A DNA stretch of 64,000 bases from Atherinomorus stipes (taxonomy: Eukaryota > Chordata > Actinopteri > Atheriniformes > Atherinidae), in the NCBI GenBank assembly GCA_023101725.1, contig JALJCO010009114.1, positions 558,001 to 622,000 on the forward strand. The letters run 5' to 3'. The notes under the pieces were generated by a model. The model ran no database searches, was not told the origin of the DNA, and saw nothing but the letters and a program-made list of their open reading frames with translations. Shown in pieces: positions 1 through 10,984 of the stretch. A program made the translations under genes and the position numbers. Position 1 is the stretch's first letter. Every line of letters begins with the position of its first letter.

Positions 1-767
1 CTGTAAGGAAATGAAAAAAAGGGACATTTTTAAAGAAGTAAAGAGAAAAACAAACATAGAAGGTCACGCTGGTATACTGATAGGTTCTCCTCCGAACCCA
101 AACAGAAAAATCTGGCAGGAAATTGAAGGATAGGACTGACAGATGAGCTGGAGGGGAGGAATGCTACAGTTGCCTTTTTTAGGTTACTAAGCTCTAACAG
201 ATGAAGTAGTAGCTGTTATTGTCTTAATGTGCACAAAACCTTTAAAAACCTGTTACAGGTTGAGTATAGTATACAGGCAACAATGGTCTGTTTACACATG
301 GTAAACAAAAACACTTACAGAGACAAATCTGTTTAAAAGATGTCAGCTTGTTAAAAAACATGACGGTTCACTTTCAGCCTCGCTGTGAGGGGCTGTCGAC
401 AGCAGTCCAGAGAAAAATAATAAAACTAGCCAGAGTATCTCAGCATGTCATGATAGTTAGAAATCGTGGTCAAACACAAATGTAAGGCAGGATGCAACAT
501 CAGCCCTCCACGCTGGCTGAACAAATAGGCTTGTCCCCTGAGGAAGGGCCGAAGTTACTGAATGTATAAAACACACAAACACACTGTGTTTTAGTAAAGA
601 ATATAAATGAAACTGCTTATTCACTGTGCCTGAAATCCTCTGGTAAATTATGCTGAAGGGAATGAAAAAGGCTCGGTGACCTTCTGTCAACACATCTAAC
701 AGGTTATAGTTAAAGGACCTCAGACAAATCCTTCAGTACTTAACGGTAGTGCGCTTTGTTAACAGAG
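1..767. other. ctnna1 intron 6 sequence, no feature seen
   Basis: AT-rich intronic DNA. No conserved coding frame, RNA gene or recognisable repeat was found. A 78-residue minus-strand open frame here resembles nothing I know. Confidence 0.5.
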
Positions 768-1359
768 TAGGGATGCTCGATATTGGAATTTTAGGTGATA
801 TCCGATGCCGATATTTTAAAACTTATGTGGCCGATAACCGATATAGATACAGATATTAAAGCTGAAAAAAATAAGCAGTCATTTCAAATAACAGTTTTGT
901 TATCCGTTTCCGACACTTTGAAAAATAGGAGTGGGAAAAAAATTCGATACTTTGAAGTATCACAATATTTTCATATGCCAATATTAAATTGATATTTAAA
1001 AACGTGGTATCGACCTATTTTACTTACAAATCTCACGAGATTTCTTCATTCTGTTACAAAATCTCACAAAAGAACGATGAAATCTCACCAGATTTGTAAG
1101 TAAAATAGGAAAATATATGAATATATTGCGATATTTCTGTGTATCGATATTTTATTCCACCCCTAGTTTTTAGAAGTTTAAAAGTCTGTAAAAAAGAAGT
1201 TTTTGAAGAAGTTTTTGGGTTTTTTATAGACTTTAGAAATAGCGGGCTGATCGGTTAAATATCGGTCAAATATCGGTGGGGTGGTAGATGTCGGATACTC
1301 AGTTTTAAGGCCAATATAGGCCAATGCCGATAGGGGGCCAATTATATCGTGCTTCCCTT
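768..1359 (+). mobile_element. hAT-like MITE, TAGGGATGC family, copy 1
   Basis: A non-autonomous DNA element of 592 bp. The left end is TAGGGATGCTCGATATTGG and the right end is the inverted counterpart TATATCGTGCTTCCCTT. It is flanked by an 8-bp duplication, TAACAGAG (760-767) and AAACAGAG (1360-1367), with one mismatch. The interior is a chain of short palindromes built on CGATAT and on the AAATCTCAC/GTGAGATTT motif. No transposase is encoded. An 8-bp duplication together with this kind of end fits the hAT superfamily. Confidence 0.8.
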
Positions 1360-2966
1360 AAACAGAGTGTAAAACCATGCCATAAAATTCCGTTAATGAC
1401 ATTAATTATATATTTAAAATCAACCTTGAAACAAAGAACAAGCTAGTATAAAGATGTTAAAAGTGAAATGATGTGCAGACGTACATCAAAATTCTCCACG
1501 ACTCAAAACACTGGAGGAAAATGCTTTGCAAACAGACGTTCTAGTCCTCTGACTTCATAATTAAGTAAAACTTTGAGGGAGATTTAAATAAGACATGCAT
1601 CCAAGACAGCCTATAATAATCTCATCACTTGAACTGATCAGCTAGAATGAAGAACAGAAAAAAACAGCACAGCATGAGGTGACAGGACAACATCCTTCAC
1701 TGCACAGCACTTACAGGCACAGTAAGGTTTACATGTTTGAATTTCATTAAGTAAAAACACATTAACAGCAAAATAAAAAAGATAAAGGGGAAGTGCATAA
1801 ATTTGGACTGTAAAACTGTAAAATGACTGTATGAATATTTGCTTTCACAGCCTTCAGTCACCTTTCATTTACTTAATAGAGGTGCTGTGTTGGCCCACCC
1901 CCTAAATCTACAGGACAAGACAGATCACCGAAATGTCTCGGTTCAGAGGGGCAGCTGGTTGTGATGCTGGTGAGGAGCTACGGAGGGCTGAAGTATAAAC
2001 ACAACATCCGTGGCAGCCATAGAAATCCAACTTCCAAGACGATGAATGAATTCCTCACTTCTGCAGATGCCTCTGTGCTACAAAATATTTCAAAATTCAG
2101 CTGTTGTGGTTTATTAGGCAGTCCGCCCTCTGTCAAAGCCACCTCCAGCCTGCTCGACTCTGTCTCATCTGACCTCCTCTGCTTGCGTGTCATATCTCCA
2201 TGGCAACAGGCACACGACAGACATGGAGGAGAAAATGGAGAGAGGGAGAAAGAGCGAGAGGGGTTTGACTCATTTGCTAATTTTGCCAAGCTCTTAAAGA
2301 TGGAATGAGAGTGATGGTATACTGGAAAAAACCCATTTGAGGAGTTTTTTTTTTCTCCACTGAAAGATCACTTGTAATGTCTGACTGATGCAACACTAAT
2401 AATTTCACACCGTTTTTCAATCGGCCAGTCATCGGTTAATTTCTGATATCAAGAGAATGCACAAATGTGTCATCGCAAACAGGAAAATTTGATGAGTCAC
2501 GGTAGCTGGAATATGTACACAGTGTTAATGCCTCGGAGGTGGTAGCAGCCTTCAGCCTACTTATCCTAAATGTGATCGAAGCATCAGCAGCCTGGTTTTG
2601 AAATACTCACTGGTAGTGTTAAATTAGAAAACTCTGTCAAGAAACTTTAGAAGTGTTTATGGAACTACATGTTCCATCTTAAAACATTTCTCACCCTATC
2701 ACTACCAACTCTTTCTTCCACTGAATTCTAAGTCCATGGTCAGTTTCTGCCTGGATCTTGTTTGAAGAGACCAGAACTGCCACCCATCCTTATAGAGCTT
2801 ACTTTTAACTCACTGGTTGCCATTCATGTGTTTACACGTTAATTGTGGGTTTTAATCGGGGGAGCCGTTTTAACCTCTGGCAGAGCTTGTCAGAGAGAAC
2901 CAAGTGTTGATCGTCTTTATTTCTGTAGTTTTCATCCGATCCAGTAGATGGCGGTGTCAGACAAGC

Positions 2967-2998
<32 letters not shown>

Positions 2999-3165
2999 AT
3001 CAAAGACGTGATCCGTAGATTAAAATACAGCGGTGAAGTGCGCCAGCTGAAAGTGAAAGTAGAAGGAGGGAGGGAGGGACAGACAGACAGAGACGTTTCT
3101 GTCAAATGTTATGTTGTGAACAAACTTGTTGCTTATTTAGCTAATGAATAATTATTTTGCCACAA

Positions 3166-3196
<31 letters not shown>

Positions 3197-3613
3197 CTTG
3201 TCTGTCAGCATCGAAGCAAGCAGAATGGAAATCTGATTGCTTTATTCTGTTGAACAGTTTTGTTTATCAAGCGGAGCTTTATGAATATAAGGCTCCACTT
3301 GATAATGTTTTTCATTTTTTTTTTTTAAACATTTGTCTATTACCATTCATTTTCTGCTGGGCCTGAAAGGGAGAAATGAAAGTTAACAGAGGTAATGATA
3401 GAAAGTGAAACAGAGAGAGAGGAGTAAGGAAGAGGAGAGAGAGAGAAGAGAAAACATGAATCCATTACACAGTTCACTGGTACATCTGTCCGCGATCCTA
3501 AACAACCAAGGTCTCTGTTGGAAAACAAAACAAGCAATCCCCTACAGGAGGACCTGCAGGTGGCTTAAATATCCTCAGATCATACAAACACACACAAACA
3601 CACGCAGAACTAC

Positions 3614-3724
3614 GCAGAGAAGAGGTACAACCTAGTCAGCGCAATGGGAAGTAGAGAAGAGGTACAACCTAGTCATCGCAATGGAAAGCAGAGAAGAGGT
3701 ACAACCTAGTCATCGCAATAGGAA
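3614..3724 (+). repeat. 37-bp tandem repeat, three copies
   Basis: Three head-to-tail units start at 3614, 3651 and 3688. Each contains AGAGAAGAGGTACAACCTAG followed by TCATCGCAATGG with few differences. It is a minisatellite-like expansion with no coding value. Confidence 0.85.
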
Positions 3725-4053
3725 GTAGTGTCACAGTGTCAACATGCATAATAAAGGGTGCTCCGTGGTGATACACACAAAAACTCTTTTCTCGGTGTTG
3801 TTTTGTTGTTTCATAGAAGAAAACAGCTGTTCAGATGATGTAGGCGTCACTAAAGTAGAAAAATATTGGCAACAAAGACACTTTTCCACTTGAAGTGCAC
3901 TGCAGCATAAAAAGCTTGTTTTCTCATCTTTTTGGTCAAAAAGCAGGAATTTTCGCTGCAACAAACCCACATTCTACTGCACATTACTTAAGAATAGAAA
4001 AAGATAGAAACAAATGGTTTTTTTCTGATAAAAGAAGAGAGTCTTAGCTTTCC

Positions 4054-4149
4054 TCATAAAAGCTCTATCACGTAAACGATAGAGCTTTTATGAAACAATA
4101 GAGATTTTCTATCATCCAGATGATATATATAGTTATTGCTCAGCCCTAA
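4054..4149 (-). mobile_element. End of a hAT-like MITE with perfect hairpin
   Basis: The stretch ends at 4149 with ATTGCTCAGCCCTA, which on the minus strand is TAGGGCTGAGCAAT, the usual start of a common fish hAT-type MITE. Inside is a 16-bp perfect inverted repeat (4054-4069 and 4078-4093, arms TCATAAAAGCTCTATC) with an 8-nt loop. The opposite end of the element was not located, so the left limit given is only the hairpin. Confidence 0.4.
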
Positions 4150-6040
4150 TGCGTACCCTGACGGCGCAAACATAAACTACCGGAAACTGAACAAGCAGTG
4201 TTGATCAGGAAAGCTGACGTGCGACCTATGACTAAAAAGGAAAAAGCAGCACCGTTTTTCATGGCCTCAGACCATCTCTTCCTACTGCGATGCCTTTTAT
4301 CTGGACTAACCCACTTGCTCTCTAAACCGCACAAATATTTCAACAGTATGATGATCCTGCTTAAATTTTCATGAAATGTCTGTTTTCATTTCATAAGGCA
4401 CAGCATAATTTTACACTTCATTTTTAGAAAGACGCCCCTGTTCTGCATGGAAACTGACTTGCTTAATAATGCGTAACAACCTCCTTAAGTACTTTCCCTT
4501 TAAGTTCACCTGGAGAACTAATGATCAAGCTGCACAGTGCCATTATATCAGGCAACCGTTCTGTCCTGCTAAAGTGCAAAAACAATATGGCATGAAAATC
4601 AGCTTTCTCATCATCTACACTCCAGCAATTTCTAATTAGGGGCAAGAATCTACTGCAGGACTACAGAATCCACTGGGATGGAAAATATGACATGTTTTTA
4701 TTAGAATAATCCTGAAATTTTCCTTTTCACATCATTTTCAGTTCATCACCTGTAAAACTGGGGATAACTGGATAATGTTATTCCCCAGATGCTGCTCCTT
4801 TTCTCCTGTATGATGTTGCAAATACACTGAAGAAACTCCTAATGTGATGGTTTGGCTATCCATAAGATCACTGTTGATATGATGGGGATGGGGGTGGGGG
4901 GTGGGGGGCGTGTTCACCAGCAGGCAGCAGCTTTGAAACTTAGTCCGCATAGGTCATATCAGGACAGACATGTTTGATATGGAGCTTGTGGCTACATTAT
5001 TGATTCAGAGCTTTGCAACACTGTTGCCTAGCAACAGATTACTTTTGACAACTTACAGTATATGAATATACATTTTTTTTAAATCTTTTCAATAATTCTC
5101 ATGCTCACTTCTAACAAAGGGAGGGGGGTTTGAAGGCCTTAAAAAAAAGACTGGCGTAAAATCTGCTTCTCAAAGGAATGAGACGAGATTAAATGACAAT
5201 GCCATCCAAATTCAGACAAAGAAAAGAGCTACAGTATAAGCTATAAGTTTGAGGCGGATTCATGAATAAATACACAAGTCCGTCTCCCCCGCTGTTTGAA
5301 AAATGAATTTTTGGCCCCGATCCATCATGTGAAAAAATGTGTCAAAACAGCAACAGCACATGTTAGAAACTGCTACTTGTTAACTGACTGAATAATGTGC
5401 AGTGCATTTAACACAAGACGGCACTAAATGAAAATGTTTTCCATTTATCACAGTGGACCTGCTGAATGTCTCTGAAGTCTGAGTACGTGCAAAACCTCCT
5501 GAAATAACAGGATGCACTGCATGTCTGACAGAAGTTAGTAACAACTGAGAGGAAAGAAAATCACCTAATCATCCTTGCATTTATCACCCCAGGCAGCATT
5601 AGGATGATGGGCCTCCCGTTTACCTCATCTGTTATTTTGACATTTTGTTTCATGTCAATATTATGAGTGGTGTGTATTGCATATTTGACATTCATTTTTA
5701 GTTTACTTCTTTAGATTTACATTATTTAACTGCTTTACTCTTAAAACGCAATGATATGCCTTAAAAATATAGTTGTGTGAAAAAACTGATTTCTTTTTTT
5801 TTTTGCATGTTTGTCACACTTAAATGTTTCAGGTATTAAACAAATCTAAATATTAGACAAAGATAACACAAGTAAACAGAAAATGCAGTTTTAAATGAAG
5901 ATTTTTAATTAGTAAGGGAGAAAAGAAATCCAAACCCACATGGCCCTGTGTGATACTGTATTTTGACATACAGTAAAATATGGTGGTGGTAGTGTAATGG
6001 TCTGGGGCTGTTTTCTGCTTCAGGACCTGCAAGACTTGGT

Positions 6041-6226
6041 GTGGTAAATGGAACCATGAATTCTGCTGTCTACCAAAAAATCCTGAAGGAGAACGTCCAG
6101 CCATCTGTTGGTGACCTCAAGCTGAAGCACACTTGGGTTCTGCAGCAGGACAATGATCCAAAACACACCAGCAAGTCCACCTCTGAATGGCTTAAGAACA
6201 ACAAAATGAAGACTTTGGAGTGGTAG
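6041..6226 (+). pseudogene. Tc1-like transposase fragment (DDE core part)
   Basis: A 61-codon open frame reads NSAVYQKILKENVQP, then HTWVLQQDNDPKHTSKSTSE, then WLKNNKMKTLEW. This is the segment around the second catalytic aspartate of Tc1-family transposases (normally about 340 residues in full). It stops where a MITE was inserted. The continuation, SPHLNPI instead of the usual SPDLNPI, resumes at about 6719. It has no DNA-binding N-terminus, so it is non-functional. Confidence 0.85.
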
Positions 6227-6231
6227 TCAAA

Positions 6232-6715
6232 TGCTGCGTTCCATTTTAACTCGGAAGTCGGAAATTCCCAGTTCCGAGTGGGAAGTTTCAACTGGAACAG
6301 CCCCCCAAAGGGGGGCCGACTTTCCCACTCGGAAAGTCGGACAAGTCTCACAGCTCTGAGTTCAGATTTAAAGATTGCTGCGCCCTGTGTTAGCAGTTTT
6401 AGAAGCTCCTGTAATTTCACATTTATTTACACCTCTTACTAATATTTTGTTGCATAAATCAGTCATACATGTATTATTGGTTTATATAGACGCAGGGGAA
6501 GCTGCTGTAGTGTAATTCACATTTTTCATGAGGTATATATAAACTCCAACGCCAGCTGTGCCAACAACGGCTAATAGCAATAGCCTTAGCAAACACATTG
6601 TTTTGCTAGGCGGCTAACTGGTTTTTCCGACCGGTGAGCTGGAACGCAAGTTCGTCGGGTGTGATGTCACCCCCCAGTTCCCACTTCCCAGTTCTGAGGT
6701 AAATGGAATGCAGCA
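6232..6715. mobile_element. Foldback MITE inserted inside the Tc1-like element
   Basis: A 484-bp insertion with terminal inverted repeats TGCTGCGTTCCATTT (left) and AAATGGAATGCAGCA (right). Subterminal motifs (TTCCCAGTTCCGAGTGGGAA, CTTTCCCACTCGGAAAGTCG) are also palindromic. It splits the Tc1 transposase exactly between KTLEW and SPHLNPI. The flanks read TCAAA and AAAGT, so a 3-bp AAA duplication is likely. The superfamily is not certain. A 3-bp duplication would suit PIF/Harbinger. Confidence 0.75.
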
Positions 6716-7086
6716 AAAGTCCCCACCTGAATCCCATTACCTTAAAAAGGCGGTTCATGCTGGAAAACAATTCTGCAAAAATTAATGGAACAAAATTCCT
6801 CCACAGCGCTGTAGAAGACTCACTGCCAGTTATCACAAACGCTTGATTGCAGTTATTACTGCTAAGGGTGGCCCAACCAGTTATTAGGTTTAGGGGGCAA
6901 TCACTTTTTCACACAGGGCCATATAGGTTTGGATTTTTTTCTCCCCTTAAAAATAAAAATCTTCATTTAAAATTTGCGTTTTGTGTTTACTTGTGTTATC
7001 TTTGTCTCACATTTAAATTTAAGTGTGACAAACATGCAAAAAAATAAGAAATCAGGAAGAGGGCAAACACTTTTTCACACAAAAAT

Positions 7087-8012
7087 TCATTTAACATGCT
7101 GAAAGCTGAATCACATGTGGAATTGGGGGACACTGTCTACTACCTTAGCCCATTAAATAAACAAATTTAAAACTTGAAGGCATGATGGGTTTTCAGCATC
7201 AATGTGATGACTGAATGTTAAAAAATAGAGGTGAGAAGTTTTTGCCATGTTCATGGCACACAAAAGAAAGGAAATACTGTTTGCAGCTAATTTCAGATTT
7301 CCCTGTTTATCTAAGAACTGATGAAATCACTTTATAATCTTTGATCCTTAAAACAATCATTCACAAGGACTGTCAATTAGAATTGCCCTTTCAAATAAGA
7401 TTTGACTGTTATAACATTTCTTTTAAATGTTAATTGTGTACTGGTCTTTTTAAAAATGAAAGGAATTGCACATGTACAATATTTTTTAGCTGATTTCTTT
7501 TAAATTATTAATGAGGCATACCTCTGCAGCAACAAGTAGAGAAGGCTTTAATTTCTTTATGTTAATGAAAGCAATTAAAAACCTGTGCTTCCCGTACAAT
7601 CCAATGTACAGCTTTATGTCAGAGCCATAGCAGTGCATCTAAAACTGAAGCGAAGCAAAGCAACGGATAAAATAGTAGTGACTCAAGAGTACAGCCAAAG
7701 TACCCCAAAGCCATGTCCTACATTGTCCGCACATCTCGCCCCACTATTCACCTCGAGTTCATAACCCCTCAAGGGTTTTTGGTCACTTTATGATTCAGCT
7801 CCGTTCGTTATTTAAACTAAACATTTCACCCAATTATTATCTTCCCGACTTCTTGAGCATTTTCCTAATTAAAAAAAAAAAAAAGTTTTTATCTTCCCTT
7901 TGGAATTAAGACTGATTGGACATATAATATCTTGCCAGACACAGAGAGGGAAGAAAAGAAAAAAAGAAATAAAGAAACAGGCTGTGACTTGTGTATCACT
8001 CATTTAACTTAC
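7087..8012. other. ctnna1 intron 6, low-repeat stretch next to exon
   Basis: AT-rich, apparently unique intron DNA immediately downstream of coding exon 5. It contains several ATTAAT/TTAATG homeodomain-type cores near 7505-7575 and no recognised repeat. It could hold regulatory sequence, but nothing proves it. Confidence 0.3.
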
Positions 8013-8282
8013 ATCAAAATTGTTGAGGGCATAGGCGAGCTCTCCACCCCCAGCTGGCTGATTGAGTGCTGATTCTTCGGTGGAGGTGGCCTGGGCTGCG
8101 TTGGAGATTCCAGAGACCGCATGCTGCAGCTGCTTGTAGATCAGGTCACGGTTAGCCTTGTAGGCTGCCACGTCAGGGTGCTGCAGGCAGGCACGGGATG
8201 CTGTGTACAGCATGGGGATGTTCCTTTGTAGCACCCCGCGCGCAGCAGCCATTTGGTCCTTGTGATGGACATCCTTTAGCTC
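8013..8282 (-). CDS. ctnna1: Alpha-E-catenin, coding exon 5 (residues 197-286)
   Basis: A 270-nt exon (90 codons, phase 0 in and out), beginning ELKDVHHKDQMAAARGVLQR and ending ELAYALNNFD. It completes the N domain (PDVAAYKANRDLIYKQLQ, GISNAAQATS) and enters the linker to the middle domain. The segment between GISNAAQATS and GGGELAYA (about residues 266-276: TEESALNQPAG) is the variable loop of the family, polar and glycine-rich as usual. The acceptor is TTCATTCTGCTAG (AG at 8284-8283). The donor is GAT|GTAAGT (GT at 8012-8011). The open frame runs two codons into the intron before stopping, so the true end is the splice site. The following coding exon is not in this window. Confidence 0.97.
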
Positions 8283-9485
8283 CTAGCAGAATGAATAGAA
8301 AAGAATGGGGAACGTATAAAACAGAGAGATGGGATACTTACAGGGGTGATGTACTTTCACTTCAAAATGGGCTGTCCTGCCCTTATAGAGACAGTAAGAG
8401 TTTGTTATGGATGACCCAGATTTATTTCTGTCCCCTGCGGTAACAACACAGTCATAATCAGGCCATTATAAAGTGCCTTTGCAATTTAATGCATTGCTAC
8501 TCAGACCTCAGCAGTGTCGTGCAATTATATCTTTATATTGGAAAAGGGTGCAGATAGAGATCATTGGTGCAGATTTATGGTGTTTAAAAAAAAGAAAGCT
8601 TGCATGTAGAAAATGAAGGCCTTGCCACCAAAGGAATGCTTCCAGCCCCCCCGCTGCCAGTAATTGTTGAGCTCCATTACTTCCACTTTTCACTTAGATT
8701 AAAACATTTTCTGTCTATCAATTTTTTTTTTTTTTAAAGTACAAGCAATTTGCAGAGAAAATGAGTGATATTTCAAACATGCTCTTTGATCATTCAACAA
8801 GTTAATAATATGGATTCTAAGAAGTTTCTGGACTTGGATTTTGCAGATAAAAATGTTCTTTTCTGAAACTGTTCGTTCAAGCCTTTATTCACCCAACACA
8901 AAGACTGTTTACACTCATTTTCTCACCATTTCCCTTGTTTATCTTATGAATGTGTTTATAGATATGTGGATCTCGGTTCAGCTACCCATCTGCTATGAGT
9001 ATTCAGTTCCCCTAACAATTCCCAACACCTATGTTTGTGGCACCAAGTGGGAAAATGAAATAAAAGAGTTTCAATATGAATAAAATATTTAATTCCCTTC
9101 TGGGAAGCTACTTGAATTCGAACTGATTCTTTCTTCTTCTTCTTCACCCTAACCCAACTGTACAAGACCACCGTAGCACAGTCACTCCAACATATTGTTC
9201 TCCATTTTCTGCCCATCACATAGATGTGCTAAATGTTTTAAACTTGATGACCACAGTTCTTTATCATTTTGAAAAAATATTCATGCTGCTCGTCATCTAT
9301 AGTGAAAATAAAAGACTGCTCGTTTACACCAACGGCCCGATTACAGCAAGTCACTGCTTGTGTTTATATGAGCCCACTGGTTTAACACCATTTGATTTGT
9401 AGGTTGCAAATTTATAAGCAACACCACTAAAATTAACTTAACATTTCAAGTCTGTCTAGTGAGTCAGACTTTACGGGTGCATTAC
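8283..9485 (-). other. ctnna1 intron 5
   Basis: A 1203-bp intron between coding exons 5 and 4, with consensus ends (GTAATG at the donor, TTCTGCTAG at the acceptor). It is AT-rich with short A/T runs. No repeat family, RNA gene or alternative exon was recognised. Confidence 0.7.
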
Positions 9486-9605
9486 CTGCTGTCTCTTGGC
9501 AGCCATGATGTTCAGCTTGTCCACCTCTGGTTTCAGGGCCTTGTACTGGATTCCTAAGTCCTGTTCTGTTCCTGCATTGCGCACTTTGACCAGACTGTCT
9601 TCCAC
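9486..9605 (-). CDS. ctnna1: Alpha-E-catenin, coding exon 4 (residues 157-196)
   Basis: A symmetrical 120-nt exon (40 codons, phase 0 at both ends). It starts VEDSLVKVRNAGTEQDLGIQ and ends NIMAAKRQQ, part of the second helical bundle of the N domain. The acceptor is CTCCTTTGCTCAG (AG at 9607-9606). The donor is CAG|GTAATG (GT at 9485-9484). Because it is a multiple of three, skipping it would keep the frame. I see no evidence that this happens. Confidence 0.97.
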
Positions 9606-10119
9606 CTGAGCAAAGGAGATCAATAACAGTTAGATACAAACAGTGAAAACTAGAATTTCAGATCTTCAAAGCAAGGTAATAAATTCAGAATATTCGTTTT
9701 TTTTAAAAAGTAACAAAAAAGTAACAAATGATCTGAAGAAACCTTTGATTCCTTGACAAAAGTTCCAATATATAAAAGCAGATGTTGGGTAAGAAAAATG
9801 TTTGGTAAATAATAAAAGCACGAAAACTCCAAAGTTCATAAACAAACAAGCTGTGATTTTAATTAGCACCCCTGGTCACTTGAGGACTTAAGTGGGGTGG
9901 TGGGTCATAATGGGTGGGTTGTTTCATCAGAGGCTTCACAAGTAGTGGCATTTGAAGTCATTAAAGCTGTAATTGCTTGGGCTTAAAAGGGGTAGCATGG
10001 AATTTTTTGACATCGGGCCTCGTTTTTTAATCAGCCAGGATGCTACTTAACACTGGAGACAGTTTCAGTACATCTCACCCTGTTATGCAGGAGGTCAACA
10101 CACCAGCTAGCGCAAGTCA

Positions 10120-10355
10120 ACAGGATCACTTAGCCCACAGATCACCAAATCTGGACCTCTTGGGCCAGTGTCCGGAAGGTTTTCAACATTTCCATGCTAC
10201 AGCACACCTGACTCAAATTAAATGGAACCAGCAGCCAATCAAGTTCTGCACAATGACTCATTAATTTGAGTCAGGTGTGCTGGCACAAGAACACAGTGAA
10301 AACCTTCCGGAGACTGGCCGAAGAGGTCTGGATTTGGTGATCCCTGACCTAGCCC
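10120..10355. mobile_element. Short palindromic MITE
   Basis: A stretch of about 235 bp whose halves are reverse complements. The left arm holds GATCACCAAATCTGGACCTC, then GGCCAGTGTCCGGAAGGTTTT, then CACACCTGACTCAAATTAA. The right arm holds TTAATTTGAGTCAGGTGTG, then AAAACCTTCCGGAGACTGGCC, then GAGGTCTGGATTTGGTGATC. The structure is that of a foldback MITE in ctnna1 intron 4. Target duplications are not clear. Confidence 0.75.
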
Positions 10356-10412
10356 GTCATTAAAAACAATCTTATCCACTCCACAGAACACCCAGCTCCA
10401 AGCAGTAATAAC

Positions 10413-10811
10413 TAGGGGTGTCACGATTTCAATTTTTTTATGGAAATCAATCGAAATCACGCCATGGTCTCGATCATCGAAGTGAAAGAGAAGACTGACA
10501 TAAAAATGTTTAGATCTCTGTCTGCTGGCATTTTCAATGCTGATGAAAAGCACTGAGCACAATGTTGTTTCTTTCAAACACTTGAAGGCTTCATGCCATT
10601 ATGGAACTATTTCAATACTAGTATTTAGTTGTTTTTTTTTTTTTCATGGTTGTTGAAAATTTTAATGAATAAACCAATGATCATAAACTAGACTAGTCTA
10701 ATAATGACAGGCCTGTCTGCTGTCACAAAAAGCAAAATCGAGAATCGAATCGTAACCCTAAAAATCAAAAATAAAATGGAATCGAGGATTTGAAGAAATG
10801 GAACACCCCTA
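10413..10811. mobile_element. hAT-like MITE, TAGGGGTGT family
   Basis: The 399-bp element starts TAGGGGTGTCACGATTTC and ends AAATGGAACACCCCTA. It is flanked by GTAATAAC and TTGATAAC (6 of 8 identical), an imperfect 8-bp duplication. The interior has repeated ATCGA/TCGAT motifs. It is a different family from the TAGGGATGC copies but the same general type. Confidence 0.65.
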
Positions 10812-10984
10812 TTGATAACACAAGACAATTTATGTAAATGCCCGTGTGAGGTTAAGCACCTTTCCGATGTTGCATTCTTCACTTTTTTTCAGCGTAAATG
10901 TATGAATGAGGTATGGAACTCTAAATACAAGACAGACCCACCATTATAAAATAAATTTTCCAATTAAATTTAATGAAAACTCCA

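Larger units (their letters stand above)
1368..5770. other. ctnna1 intron 6, largely unassigned
   Basis: About 4.4 kb of intron. It holds homopolymers (A run near 2970-2990, T run near 3172-3196), a 37-bp tandem repeat and a hairpin-bearing MITE end (both listed separately). At 4875-4910 there is a purine-rich GGGGATGGGGGTGGGGGG-type run. No exon with family resemblance was found. LRRTM2, nested in this intron region of CTNNA1 in mammals, has a large uninterrupted coding exon that is not present here. Confidence 0.5.
5771..7086 (+). mobile_element. Tc1/mariner-like element with long inverted repeats, interrupted
   Basis: The ends carry inverted repeats of roughly 160-190 bp. The left arm reads GTGTGAAAAAACTGATTTC, then TGTCACACTTAAATGTTTC, then AGATAACACAAGTAAACAG. 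The right arm (about 6920-7086) repeats the same blocks in reverse complement, ending TTTTTCACAC. Between the arms a plus-strand frame keeps Tc1 transposase blocks: a GGGSVMVWGC-like stretch near 5980-6010, then SAVYQKILKENVQPS and WVLQQDNDPKHTS (the second catalytic Asp in QQDND), then KNNKMKTLEW up to 6226. The SPxLNPI block follows only after a 484-bp insertion. The N-terminal half of the transposase is missing, so this copy is dead. Confidence 0.85.

Noticed and set aside
1978..2308. Frames of 103-115 codons on both strands in intron 6
   Set aside because: They overlap each other antisense, match no family and are not next to plausible splice sites for ctnna1.
3614..3724. Tandem repeat considered as a CRISPR-like array
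   Set aside because: The 37-bp units are contiguous without variable spacers, and the sequence is from a vertebrate genome.
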